Positions 32,136 to 42,197 of a stretch of 64,000 bases of DNA are shown piece by piece. The position numbers and the translations under genes were made by a program. The stretch comes from Mixia osmundae IAM 14324 (taxonomy: Eukaryota; Basidiomycota; Mixiomycetes; Mixiales; Mixiaceae): positions 1,303,616-1,367,615 of the forward strand of contig NW_014575562.1 of the NCBI RefSeq assembly GCF_000708205.1. The letters run 5' to 3'. A model generated the notes under the pieces. That model was not told where the DNA came from, did no database searches, and saw only the letters and a list, made by a program, of their open reading frames with translations. The stretch's first letter is position 1. Each line of letters starts with the position of its first letter.

Positions 32136-33695
32136 TTAGCGACGGCTGCCTCGAGGACCGCCGTATCCGCCTTGCATGCTGTCTAGATCTGCCTCCAGAC
32201 TGCGCGCAGCATGAGCATGAGCTATTCTCGCACAGCGAATGGACAGACCTTTTGATCTGCGAGTGCGCTTGCTCGAGGTCTTTGTTAAGACGGTCGCGCT
32301 CGGCGATGAGGTGCTGCTCCCACTGTCTGAATCGTGCCTCCTCGAGCTTGACCTGCTCGGTGAATCTCTTGCGCAACGCCTCTTCCTCCTCCTTAAACTT
32401 GGGATTGTCGAGCTTCTTGACTTTGGGCTCGCCAAACTTGCGTGTCTCCATTTGAGCTTGTCGATAAGTTTCGTAATGGCCTTGCTCAGTCGTATGAATC
32501 AAATCGAGCATGTGCGTGCGAATGAGCAGCGAGCGCAGCTTCTTGAAATCGCAGTGCTCTTCATTTTCGACCTCTGCGACGCCCCACAGGTACTCTCGTC
32601 CCTTGACCGTTCGGCCATCCGCCGTCTTGACATCGTCGGTCGAGCCAATGATAGAAAAGGGCATCATTGACTGCCAGATATCAGCACGGGTCTGAGAAGT
32701 AAATCTCACTGACAGTAAGTAGCTTGGCGTGCTCGGCAGTCTGCTCAGTCTCGCTCGTCTCGATAGGTGGCTGGTAGATCCGGATGCCTTGCGCGGTCAG
32801 CACATCACGAACCTGTCGAGACCAACCGTCAGGCCGTACAGCGACGAGCGCTGGGGGAACACCCACGCGTTCTTTGAAGCCCTGAAGCGCTTCTGGCGTA
32901 AGCGTATCTGCCTTTGCAATGACGGGTACGAGATTGACACGCGTGCCGAGGCGCTTCATGATCTCAATGTCGAGTGGTTTGAGGCTATGGCGAATGTTCA
33001 GCGAAGAGCCGAATGGCATCAACTTTGGCGCACGTATGACCGGTCGGTCGGATGAAATAGAGACAGGCATGGACGCGCATGTCGAGCTTGTCTGAGCGCT
33101 GAGGCTGCTGCTCTTGTCTCATAAAGCTCTCATGTTGGTCGTCCAGAAAGTCGATGATGGGCGTCCATGACTCGCGGTTGTTCACATAGTCTCCAAAGCC
33201 GGGAGTATCGATGACGGTCAGCTTGACTTTGAAGTTCTTCTCTTCGAGCTCGGCACGAATGATGTCAATCTCTGTTTCCTTTGAGAACTGCTTCTGATGG
33301 CGGGTATGGTAGGCGCGAGGAGAGGCGAGCTCAGTGGAAAAGAGTGTATTGATCAGCGTCGTCTTGCCGAGACCGGACTCGCCGACGACCATGAGGGTGA
33401 AGTGAGCACCTCGTTGAGCGACTGCAACACCAAACGCATATGAGCTCGGGCACAACGAGTGAGGGTATAGCTCGGTCGAGCGAGCCTGGCGCGCGAGGCG
33501 AGCACACACGATGGCCATACAAGGTCGCATCACGACTTTGGAGCCAGTGAAGATCCGCCCGAAGGGTGGGCGAGGTCACTAACCGAGCTTGTGCCGCTGG
33601 TTCGGCAAGTTGGCAATCCCTGCTCGAGCTGGCCATCAGCACGCCTCTGAGCTCGTTCATGTCTCGCGAGACGCACCGATCCCTCCGTTCGACAT
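32136..33695 (-). CDS. CDC12: Septin Cdc12 (AspC group)
   Basis: Seven exons: 33695-33677, 33619-33584, 33421-33034, 32984-32867, 32812-32714, 32670-32249 and 32199-32136. They give 381 aa. The first exon is only 19 nt (MSNGGIG), joined to [11 protein letters not shown], the diagnostic Cdc12 N-terminus. GTPase motifs: G1 [10 protein letters not shown]3 DTPGFGDY, G4 AKADTLTP; the septin unique element is around [20 protein letters not shown] coiled-coil tail follows ([20 protein letters not shown]). Septins assemble into rods at the bud neck or septum. Intron 2 (33422-33583) is 162 nt, about three times longer than any other in this gene, yet the flanking protein is gapless against the family. 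Confidence 0.93.
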
Positions 33696-33860
33696 GTCTG
33701 CGAATCTCTGACCCAGTGCGGCTGGCCTTCGCTAGGTCCTCACTTCGCGCGAGTACTTCGCTTCGCTTCCGGCAGCAGCACCACGTGACGCGCCTCGACC
33801 ACGACCACGGCCACGGCCACCTCTGGCGATCTGAAGCTAGAGTCTCAGCCCGAGTCAGGC

Positions 33861-35403
33861 ATGTCATACCGAGGACAGTATCTGCCACGAGGCGCTCGAG
33901 CAGCGGCAAGAGGCAAGCCACGCGGGAGAGGCAGAGGCGCATGGCAGTCCGCGAACCGCACACTCGTCATCAACAACGCCTCATCGAACCCTGTAGCCAA
34001 TTCATCAGCACCTGCAGCGCTTGCTGGCATTGACGATCTCGATGGAGAGGCAATTAATGAGACGCCGTCGGACGACATACAGCCAGACAAGGATCCTGCG
34101 CCGAGTTTGCGCAGTCCGTCAGAGGAAGGAGAAATTGCCGAGTCCGTCGAGCCAGCCCCACCATTCCACCTCGCCCAACCCGGATCCATCGTCATCAACG
34201 ACGTCACCTTTGTCAAGCGTGGCAATAAGCTCATTCGCGCCCGCCAGCCAGGTCCGTTTCGTCCGTTTTCTATGTGACGTATCTCTCGTCCTGAAGCCGG
34301 CCCAGGTGGGACCACGGTCCAACCAGTAGCCTCGACGTCGGCCACAGTAGGATCCCTGACCCCCAAACGCGCTTCCATACAGGGACAGCAATACATTCGC
34401 ACAAAGACTGGCAATCTCGTCAGAGCGGACGCTTACGCCGCACACGTCAAAAGTCAGGCCAATCTCAAAGCTAAAAGAGCGCGATTGGATACACTGGTCG
34501 GTCAGCTCGGTCGCGTACAGCCGAGCAGAAAGTACGTCTCATGTCTGACCAGCCATCTGCGCGATCTCAGTGCCCGCAGCCGTGGAAGCACAAGGGGCAA
34601 GAGAGTGCCCCGACCCGTCATAACAAGACAGAAGATCAATTCTCTCTGCCCACAGTATACGATACAAGGTACGCGCTCCCATATGGCCCAAACGCTCTTG
34701 GTCAGGCCAAGCTGTCGAATCGATCTGAGTCTCGTTCTGTTTGCGCTTGCGTTTGCCTCCCTTGCATTCTCAAAACGCACAAACAGGTCAATGTACTAAA
34801 GGTCTGACGTGTCCATACATCCACGACCCGACGAAAGTGTCCATCTGCACCAGATTCCTCGCGAACAAGTGCGAACTAGGCGAATCTTGCCTCCATTCTC
34901 ACTCGACAGACGCCCACAGGATGCCCCACTGCACCCACTTCCCCCGCTGCAACCGCGGTCGAGACTGTCCCTTCCCGCACGTCGGTTTGCCGGCCGATAG
35001 CCCCATTTGCGCTCCCTTCGCCACGCTCGGGTATTGCGAAAAAGGTCTCGCCTGTCGCGAGCGTCACGTCAGGGAGTGTCCAGAGTTCGGCATCAAGGGC
35101 ACTTGCACGCGCGCCAACTGCAAATTACCTCACATCCTGAGGCGCAAAGGTCCCTCCACCAGCGAGTCCATAGTAACTCCTAGCACAACCGCATCTTCGG
35201 CACCTCAAGCCGAGCTCATCATAGATCAGAGCGCATCGGAAGCCAGCGAAGACGAGATAGAGAGCGAAGTAGATGAAGACATGTCAGACGCGAGCGGGGA
35301 AGATCTTGAGGAAATGACGTCAAATGAGCATTTTTCCGATCCGCTGGCAGGCAATGAGGATACCATCCTGTTTGACGATTTTGACTTCGAAAGCACGAGC
35401 TGA
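33861..35403 (+). CDS. CCCH zinc-finger protein with five fingers (ZC3H3-like)
   Basis: Exons 33861-34251, 34306-34531, about 34580-34668, and 34787-35403 give about 440 aa. The acceptor of exon 3 could instead be at 34570. The N-terminus is RGG/Arg-Gly-rich (ARGKPRGRGRG). Five consecutive CCCH fingers lie at about residues 225-350. The first is split by a 118-nt intron and reads C-PQYTIQGQ-C-TKGLT-C-PYI-H. The others are ICTRFLANKCELGESCLHSH, HCTHFPRCNRGRDCPFPH, ICAPFATLGYCEKGLACRERH and ECPEFGIKGTCTRANCKLPH. Arrangement and spacing match ZC3H3-type proteins, involved in mRNA 3'-end polyadenylation and export. The acidic C-terminus ends DDFDFESTS. Exact ortholog naming is uncertain. Confidence 0.8.
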
Positions 35404-35592
35404 ACTCAGCAAATTGGGCGGGTGCTTCTTTGTCAATCGTACATGGGCAGCACTGACGCAAGAGCTGACAGCAGCTGGTGTTGTTGTTAACAAGAAATGC
35501 AGCGAGAGTATGTTGACAACAAGCACTGCGGACGGCAGATATTTACGATACTCGTATCACTGAAGGATGGAACTCTGCTAAGTGCAGCCACG

Positions 35593-36729
35593 CTAATTCT
35601 TGCTCGACAGCTGCATGCTTGCCAAGCCAGCATTGAGACTATTGAGCAGCTGGCAAGCCTGGCAAACTGGTGCTGAGGACATAGAGCTGCACTGTGAGCA
35701 GAGCTGCTGTGTTGGCCTCTTGGAGTCTGGCCTGACGATTCTACTCATTGCCTCGCCACTATAGATCAGATCAAGGATGGCAGATGGTCGTATGCTCTCG
35801 AGATCCTTGACGAGGGCGCGAGCATGGCCCCTGTAGGCCGTAGGCGAGTAGATACACTCGGTCGAATGATACGTCAGCTTCTTGAAGTAGGCATACCTAG
35901 TCTGGCGTCAGCTTTCCCGAACTAAAGCGCGTAGAGTTCGGCTCACATGACAATCTCCTTTTCGTAGGCATACTTGAATGGCTTGCTTCGTTTGACGACA
36001 TGTGGTAAAGCAGGTTGCGAGCCGTCTGCCTCTTCGTGAGCATCTTTGCCGGTCGTGATGGCGGTGCAACGCTCGAGGCGAGCAATGTCGCCCCGCAGGA
36101 CGTTCATAAGTATTGTTTCTGCCATGTCATCTGCGTTGTGTCCCGTGACGATATGATCGACTTGCAGGACAGATCCGCCTCTGTCGAGAGCTTGACGCCG
36201 GAAGACGCCACAGTAGGTGCAGTTGTTCTTCCTGCCGGTCTCTTTGACCACTTTGTCCATCGTCCATCCGCCGTACAGGTCGTCGTAGCTCAATATCTTG
36301 AGGGGTAGCTTGTATTCCTTGGCATTCGTCTTGACCGTCTAGAAGTGCGGATCTACTGAGTATAGTGATTCCAGTCATTCGCAAGCAGCTCACCTCGAGC
36401 GAATCGTCCCTGTAGCCGCTAATGCCTTCGTCGATGCTGAGCAGATACAGATTCAATCCGTAGGCATACCGCTCATTGAGGAGCGTCACGATGTGTGCCA
36501 GCACTGTAGAATCTTTGCCGCCACTGGCAGCTATGCCGATGCGCTCACCTGCTCGGAAGAGGCCTTTGCCACTGTTGGCCGCCAAAATGGTGTTGTGCAC
36601 CTCTGTCTCGAAAGCGAGGAAGAAGCAGTCCCTGCAGACCGCTTGGCCTGTCTTGGGCCGTCTGAGTATCGCTCTGCTTGGACTTGCCGGCCGCTCTGGT
36701 CGGCTCATGCAGAGAGCGCAAGGTGCCAT
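35593..36729 (-). CDS. NCS6: Cytoplasmic tRNA 2-thiolation protein 1 (Ncs6/Ctu1)
   Basis: Exons 36729-36394, 36338-35947 and 35896-35593 give 343 aa; introns are 55 and 50 nt. Motifs in order: an N-terminal Cys pair ([14 protein letters not shown]), the PP-loop ATP site [15 protein letters not shown], the catalytic CTYCGVFRR block, [18 protein letters not shown], and the C-terminal zinc site [17 protein letters not shown]. With Ncs2 and the Urm1 pathway it forms 2-thiouridine at the wobble position of tRNA-Lys, -Glu and -Gln. Length equals the usual ~350 aa, so the copy looks complete. It is convergent with the CCCH gene. Confidence 0.94.
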
Positions 36730-37066
36730 TTGAGATTCTGAGACGTCGACGAGCGCAGAGAATCAGATCAGACGCGACATAGATATCAATGCGCGCATGC
36801 ACGCCAGGCAATGCAAGCCATGCTTACACGAATGCACGGACGGCGCGAATATTCAACAACAGGATTATGCGATGTACAGACCGGCAGTCTTTGACTTATT
36901 GTGGCAGCGGCGAAGTCAGAAATGCTTGTGTATCGAGGAGATCTTCTTCTGTCGCCGTCGTGCAGACCTCGAGCCTTGCTGCGCCGTGACCGAGGTTACC
37001 TCTCTGTATCTCCTTCCTGCAAAATCACGCCATCAATGGTGTTCACCCGATCGACGACACTGGTGC
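36730..37066. other. Intergenic spacer between NCS6 and MCT1
   Basis: 337 bp. It should contain the NCS6 promoter and the MCT1 transcript end, both genes being on the minus strand. I see no additional gene; plus-strand frames here are antisense readings. Confidence 0.5.
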
Positions 37067-38934
37067 TTACTTTGCGAGGTTGGCGAGGGCTTTGCCGGGG
37101 CCCATAAAGGCCATCTCATGCACGCCCGCTTTGCAAAGCGTATCGAGGCTCTGCGACCAGAGGACCGGTCGGGAGATCTGGTCGAGTATGTGGTGCTTCA
37201 CTTCATCTGCTGTACTGATCGTCGTCGCAGTGACGCCCGAAACGACAGGCTTCCTAGGTTTATGGACTTGGACTGCCGTGTCGAATGCGATCTTCATGCC
37301 CGCTTCTGCTGGTTTCATGAAGCTGCAGTGGAACGGTGCCCACACAGGTAAATCGGCAGCTCGAGCGGCTATACCTTCGCGCGTGAGCAAGTCAGAAGCG
37401 ATCAGGACGGCCGCACGGCTGCCAGACAGGATGACTTGTGTCGACGAGTTGTAGCTAGCCACTTCGACCATGCCCTCGTGCCCGCTATGCTCGCGCGCCA
37501 CCTTCTCGACCAACAGCCTCACCTCATCGTGAGTGTGGCCAGGGTTAATGACGAGTGCCGACATCTGGGCGCGAGACTCCATCGGCGCCTCGACGTTCAC
37601 GTAGGGATGTAATTTGGCCAGCTGCAGCGTTCTAGATGTCAGGAGCCCGTGCAGGCGGGTGAGCCTGACGCCATCGGCAAAGCTGAGAGCTCCAGAAGCT
37701 ACAGCTGCTGTATACTCGCCGCTGGAGTGACCGGCAAAATGCGAAGCCATTTTGGACGCCGGCGTGCCATATTCGGTCTGCATGACGGTCAGTCATAGAC
37801 CGATGTGCAGGCGTGATAGAAACATACCTCTTGCACACGAAGGAAAGCGAGTGAAGTGATGAGAATGGCGGGCTGAGCGTTCGAGCTCCTGGTGAGCTCA
37901 TCTTGTGGACCCCCAAAGACGATCTTTTGCAGCTCATCGGGCGAACGCTCCTGCTGCCAGGAAGGCCAGTTGTCGAGATCGAGCTGTCGAATTTGCTCGG
38001 ATTGTGAAAGTGGGAGATCGCGACGCCAGTGCTCAAAGGTCGCCAGGGCATCCTCTGCCTCTTCCCACAGCTGTTGGGCAGATTTATACTTGAGCAGGAA
38101 GGCGCCCATGCCGACATATTGGGATCCCGAACCAGGAAAGCAGAGCGCCATGGGACGTTGGATTGCCTCGATGGCACGCTCCACCTGGGTGGAAGCGTCC
38201 ACTCCGTGCAAGAGGGGCGAAGGTCGCACCATTTCTGCTACGCCGGACGGCACACCAGTCGAGCTGGAGTTGTCGGGCGAGCCAGCGGTGCCGCCCATCC
38301 AGGCTGTCTCCATCTGTATACGATGGCGTCTCGAGGCGGCCAGGAGGGCATCTTTGTCCTTAGTCTGCTTTCCTGAGGGCACCGCCGACCGCGAAGGTGC
38401 GGCATACTTGTTGACCATCTTGTTTTTTACCTTTGCTTCCTTGTTGCGATCGTGATCGTGCGAGACCGGATCCCGGTAGCGCGCGTAATAGCTCTCGTCT
38501 GTCAAATATGGGTACAGCCTGCCATCTGACTTGAATCCGTTGGCTGGACCGCTGCGATACTCGTAGGGCGAGTTGTCTGCAGCCGTCGTACCGGCTGCAG
38601 CTCCCGATTTGCCCTGACTACTGCCGAGCTTGACGGGCGCATCTGGCGAAGGCGAGGAATCTCGAGACGACTGCGCCCTCATGTTCCATTGAGAACGAGT
38701 GCCCGAAGGATGAAGTGAGAGCGATGAGTTGGATGCAGAGCTCACTGCTGCCGGGGGAGGCGTGAAGCTCGGCAATATGGGCTGCGACAGATGGTAGTGG
38801 GCATGACGGCGAGGCGGCGAGGCGGCCTGCGGGGGGTGCGCTCCATCATGAAGCCTTTGATATGTCTCTGACGCCGTGCGAGGCTGCTTCGACCGAATGA
38901 GCGAGGCAGGGCTTGTCGGACAACGCGGAGCCAT
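37067..38934 (-). CDS. MCT1: Malonyl-CoA:ACP transacylase, mitochondrial type (Mct1)
   Basis: Exons 38934-37828 and 37777-37067 give 605 aa; the intron is 50 nt. The acyltransferase domain starts near ALCFPGSGSQYVGMGAFLL (residue ~260). It contains the nucleophile loop GHSSGEYTAA, the arginine strand and the second catalytic histidine in APFHCSFMKPAEAG. It ends HEMAFMGPGKALANLAK. Mitochondrial Mct1 loads malonyl groups onto ACP for type II fatty-acid synthesis and lipoate supply. The ~250-residue Ser/Pro/His-rich N-terminus is much longer than in typical Mct1 (~360 aa total). The first residues are basic and low in acid (MAPRCPTSPASLIRSKQPR), as in a presequence. Start ATG 38934 is 239 bp from the divergent DnaJ gene. 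Confidence 0.88.
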
Positions 38935-39127
38935 CTTGTTCAAACGCCCGTCCTTGCCAGCCTGACGGCTCCCCGCTGATGTCTCGTGCTGGGCGCTGAA
39001 TATCGGCCAGTCCTGTACCGTGCCTTGTCAGGATGGGAGCGTGTGCGACGTCGGAAGGGCGCTCGCTCGCACGTCCGCCCGCCGCCTCTCGGGCTGGGAG
39101 TTTGCCGGCGTCGATGACGTGTTTAAC

Positions 39128-39136
39128 GTTTATATA
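39128..39136 (+). promoter_or_regulatory. TATA-like element upstream of the DnaJ gene
   Basis: A TTTATATAC stretch lies about 40 bp before the chosen ATG at 39174 in the 239-bp divergent promoter shared with MCT1. Position and orientation suit the DnaJ gene with a very short leader. Function is inferred from sequence alone. Confidence 0.4.
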
Positions 39137-39173
39137 CCACACAGATAGCGTACCGTCACCAAGCCCAGCTCCC

Positions 39174-40827
39174 ATGATGACGAGCGTGCCTGCGATCGAA
39201 TCAAGGCAGCGGCCCGAGCGAGCGTACATAGCGCTCAACTGTCCGCACTGCAGAGCAGCGCTCGAATTTCAGCCGCCGCCATCAAGCAGCTTTTCATCTG
39301 CAAGCTCGACGACGCAAGCAAGCGCCCTCCCTTATCCACCTTGGAAGGACAATTCGCCCCCTTACCGAGTCAGATGCAGCGTATTGAGCTGCAGCAAGCT
39401 CATCGATCCTCCCCGACCTGATATCGCCCCTGCGAACACGAGCACGAGCACGAGCACGAAACCTGCCGTGAATGGCAAGGCCGGCACGAGCAAGAAGAAG
39501 GAGAAGACGAGACGGATAGGGACAGACGAGCGACCGCTTGAGAAGACCTACTATGAGGTGCTCACGAGCGCTACAATTTGTCCAGACGTGCGCTCACGCA
39601 CAATGCAGACATTGGGCGTCGAGCATACCGCGTCGGTCGCAGAGATCAAGTCTGCCTATCGGAAGCTCGCCATCAAGTTCCACCCGGACAAAAATCCGGG
39701 CAGCAAAGAAGCAGAAGATCGCTTCAAGCAGATCAGCAAAGCCTACTCAACGCTCTCTGACCCCGATCTCAGAAGGAGATACAATGAGTTTGGCGCGTCG
39801 GCACTGCAAGGATCTGGCGAGAGCGCAGAAGAAGGTTCGCATTCACGATTTGACATCGTCGCGAGAAATGTGTATGCTCACCTCTGACCGGCTCGCAGGC
39901 TTCGTCGATCCGGAATCAGTCTTTGGCTCCCTCTTTGGGGGCGAGAAGTTCCACGACATAATTGGCGTGATAGCAATGGGCAAAGAAATGAAATCCTCCA
40001 TGCAGAAAGATGCAGAAGAAGAGGAATCAGATGAGGAGCAAGGCAAAGACGACTCGGTCAAGAAGAAGAAGAAAGAACTCACCCCCGAGCAAAAGGCAAA
40101 ACAGGACGCCGAAGAGCGCAAGCAAACTGAAGAGCGCAACAAGGCCAGGGAGGAGCGAGGTGGGATTTCGTCTTGCTGCACTCTCACGATCGTCTGACGG
40201 CGAGCTACAGTCAAATCGCTCGTAGCCGCTCTGAACAAGAAGCTCCAGATTTTCGAGCGTGAAGCCGATCCTGCCATCGCATCGTCTGTCAAGCAGATTT
40301 GGGAGATCGAAGCGGAAGAGCTCAAGAATGAGTCGTATGGCGTCGAATTGCTTCACTCGGTCGGACACGTTTACTCGGCCAAAGCGAAACACTATGCAGC
40401 GTCGCTCAGCACGCCACTCGGCATCGGTGGTTGGATTCACGGTTTCCGTTCGACTGCTCACGTCTTTAGCGAGACGATGTCCACCCTGTCTGCGGCTAAT
40501 GAGCTTCGCAAAGTCTTCAACGAGCTGTCCTTGGCCGAAGAGAAGGGATTGGACGACGCAGCGAAGAAAGAGCTCGAGGACAGGGCAGCACAGAAAGGCG
40601 TAGAAGCCCTGTTCAAGGGCACCAAGCTCGAAGTCGAATCTGTCGTTCGCGAAGTCTGCGATCGCGTTCTGGGCGAGTCTGGCATAACACTCGAGGAGCA
40701 GCGCAGACGCTGCGCCGGTCTAGCCATCCTCGGTCAGGTGTACGCCGCAGTGCGCAAGACAGACGATGTCAGCAGTGGGGATCGAGACTACGTCAGGATA
40801 GACACGAAGAAGGAGGCAACGAAGTGA
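39174..40827 (+). CDS. DnaJ-X domain J-protein (Caj1/Djp1-like) with N-terminal zinc-ribbon-like segment
   Basis: Exons 39174-39557, 39609-39834, 39899-40159 and 40211-40827 give 495 aa. The first intron (51 nt) is in frame within the J-domain; without it the text reads [20 protein letters not shown]. The J-domain has HPD in KFHPDKNPG. It is followed by [23 protein letters not shown] and the DnaJ-X region ([27 protein letters not shown]). A highly charged [16 protein letters not shown] segment lies between. Residues ~20-80 carry CPHC and CSVLSC pairs, a possible zinc ribbon seen in some fungal members. Relatives work with Hsp70 in peroxisomal or mitochondrial protein delivery. A (TS)n hexamer repeat encodes part of the linker. 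Confidence 0.88.
39438..39459 (+). repeat. Coding microsatellite (ACGAGC)n
   Basis: About 3.6 copies of a hexamer encode alternating Thr-Ser in the linker before the J-domain of the DnaJ gene. Being a multiple of three, copy changes would not shift the frame. Confidence 0.7.
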
Positions 40828-40917
40828 TGTTGTACCCAGCCATGTAGGCACCGTCTCCGCTCACTCTCCGCTCGAGCCAGTGTGCAGCGCTGCAGCTCTA
40901 CAACGGCAGCTAGACTC

Positions 40918-41901
40918 ATGTTGCGCAGCTCATCCCTTCTCACGCTGATCGCTGCACTATGTGCACTTCACGCAGGCGCTCATACGTCACGTCAGCACAT
41001 TGAAGGACACCACTCACACGACGTTGATACCAAGTATCGAGCGAAAGTATTCGACCCATCGGCTGTTCGCTTCGGCTGGTGGAAAGCCGAGCAGCAAGTC
41101 TGCCCTGTCCATCTGGGAATTGCCTGACAGGCTCAGGCAGTGCCAGCACGATCAGCAAGCGCGATGATGTTGCAGACGATGACGTTCCTCCGACGTTTGA
41201 CGACCTCGAACACGCCAGCATTACTGGTTTTGTCCTCGTCAATGTCTGTCACCGGCCCGAATGTATCTGTCGTTGCCTTTGAGGGCTAATGACTATACGG
41301 CTAGTGCACTCGCATGGGTCTCCTCAACCACGGTCTCGTCATTTCGTCCCATCAGTCCACTGGCGCAGTCCTCACATATATCGACACCAGCACGCCCGGA
41401 GCCATCATCGCTAACCCATTCTACCTCGTCGCTAAGCCGACTTCTCGACCGGCTCCTAATGGCGTCTCAATGACGACGGCGACTAACGAGCTCGATCCTT
41501 CGCGGCCCGAGCTCGTCCAGCTCCGTTATCCCGTACTGAGTAAGTTCGGCTGCTGCAACCACCGCGAATGCCATCTGACGTGAGCTCATAGCGGTGGGAG
41601 CTGCTTACGACCATTGTATCACGTTTGACAGACTCTCAGGCCTCTCGCTGGATCGCTGCGACGTATTCGGATCTGCGAAGGGCGCAGCGCAGAGTAACCA
41701 TAGCTTCTCTGCACTGCACAAAAGCTGACGCAAGCATGCATAGCGTACGAAGCTTACAATCATGTGCTCGTGCCACTTGACCAGGCTCGCTCATCGATCG
41801 ACTCGGCATCCGAAGCTAGCGCGTCCAAACAGATGAATATCGACGACAAGGACACGATCATGCAGGGCATGCTTATGACGCTCCTCTTCGTACCAGCCTA
41901 G
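40918..41901 (+). CDS. Secreted protein of unknown function
   Basis: The signal peptide is MLRSSSLLTLIAALCALHAGA, followed by a His-rich start. Exons are about 40918 to 41078-41097, about 41140-41160 to 41243, then 41305-41539, 41592-41693 and 41744-41901. The last three junctions (introns of 61, 52 and 50 nt) are in phase; the first junction has several workable donors and acceptors and is not resolved. The mature protein includes DDVADDDVPPTFDDLEHAS, LNHGLVISSHQSTGAVLTY and VGAAYDHCITFDRLSGLSLD, with few cysteines. No catalytic signature is seen and I do not recognise the family. It could be a cell-surface or extracellular protein. Expression context is unknown. Confidence 0.55.
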
Positions 41902-42197
41902 TCATGCAAATGATGACGTCTCATTGATACAAAAAGGACGTGTCTCTCGCTGATAAAGGATTCGAAAGAACGCGTCGATCTGATTCTGTTCGCTTGGTTC
42001 TAATTTCTACGCACAAAAGCGAGCCTTCGAGTTCCCTTCCTTTCGATCGCGCTCTTTGTGCCACGTCCTTTTGAGTGATCACAGCGAGATGGGCACTCGC
42101 CATTCATTGCCTTTGTCGCTATATCGTCTACCGTCACGCACGGTAAGGGCGCAGGCTGCTGACTACTTCTTGCTGCTTCACTCATCAAGGCTGCACC

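Noticed and set aside
33781-33821. CGACCA/CGGCCA hexamer run near the CDC12-CCCH promoter as a transcription-factor array
   Set aside because: Only a few imperfect units; it is likely simple sequence and no binding factor can be named.
37080-37454. Long plus-strand frames opposite MCT1 and other genes
   Set aside because: They are antisense shadows of well-supported coding regions.
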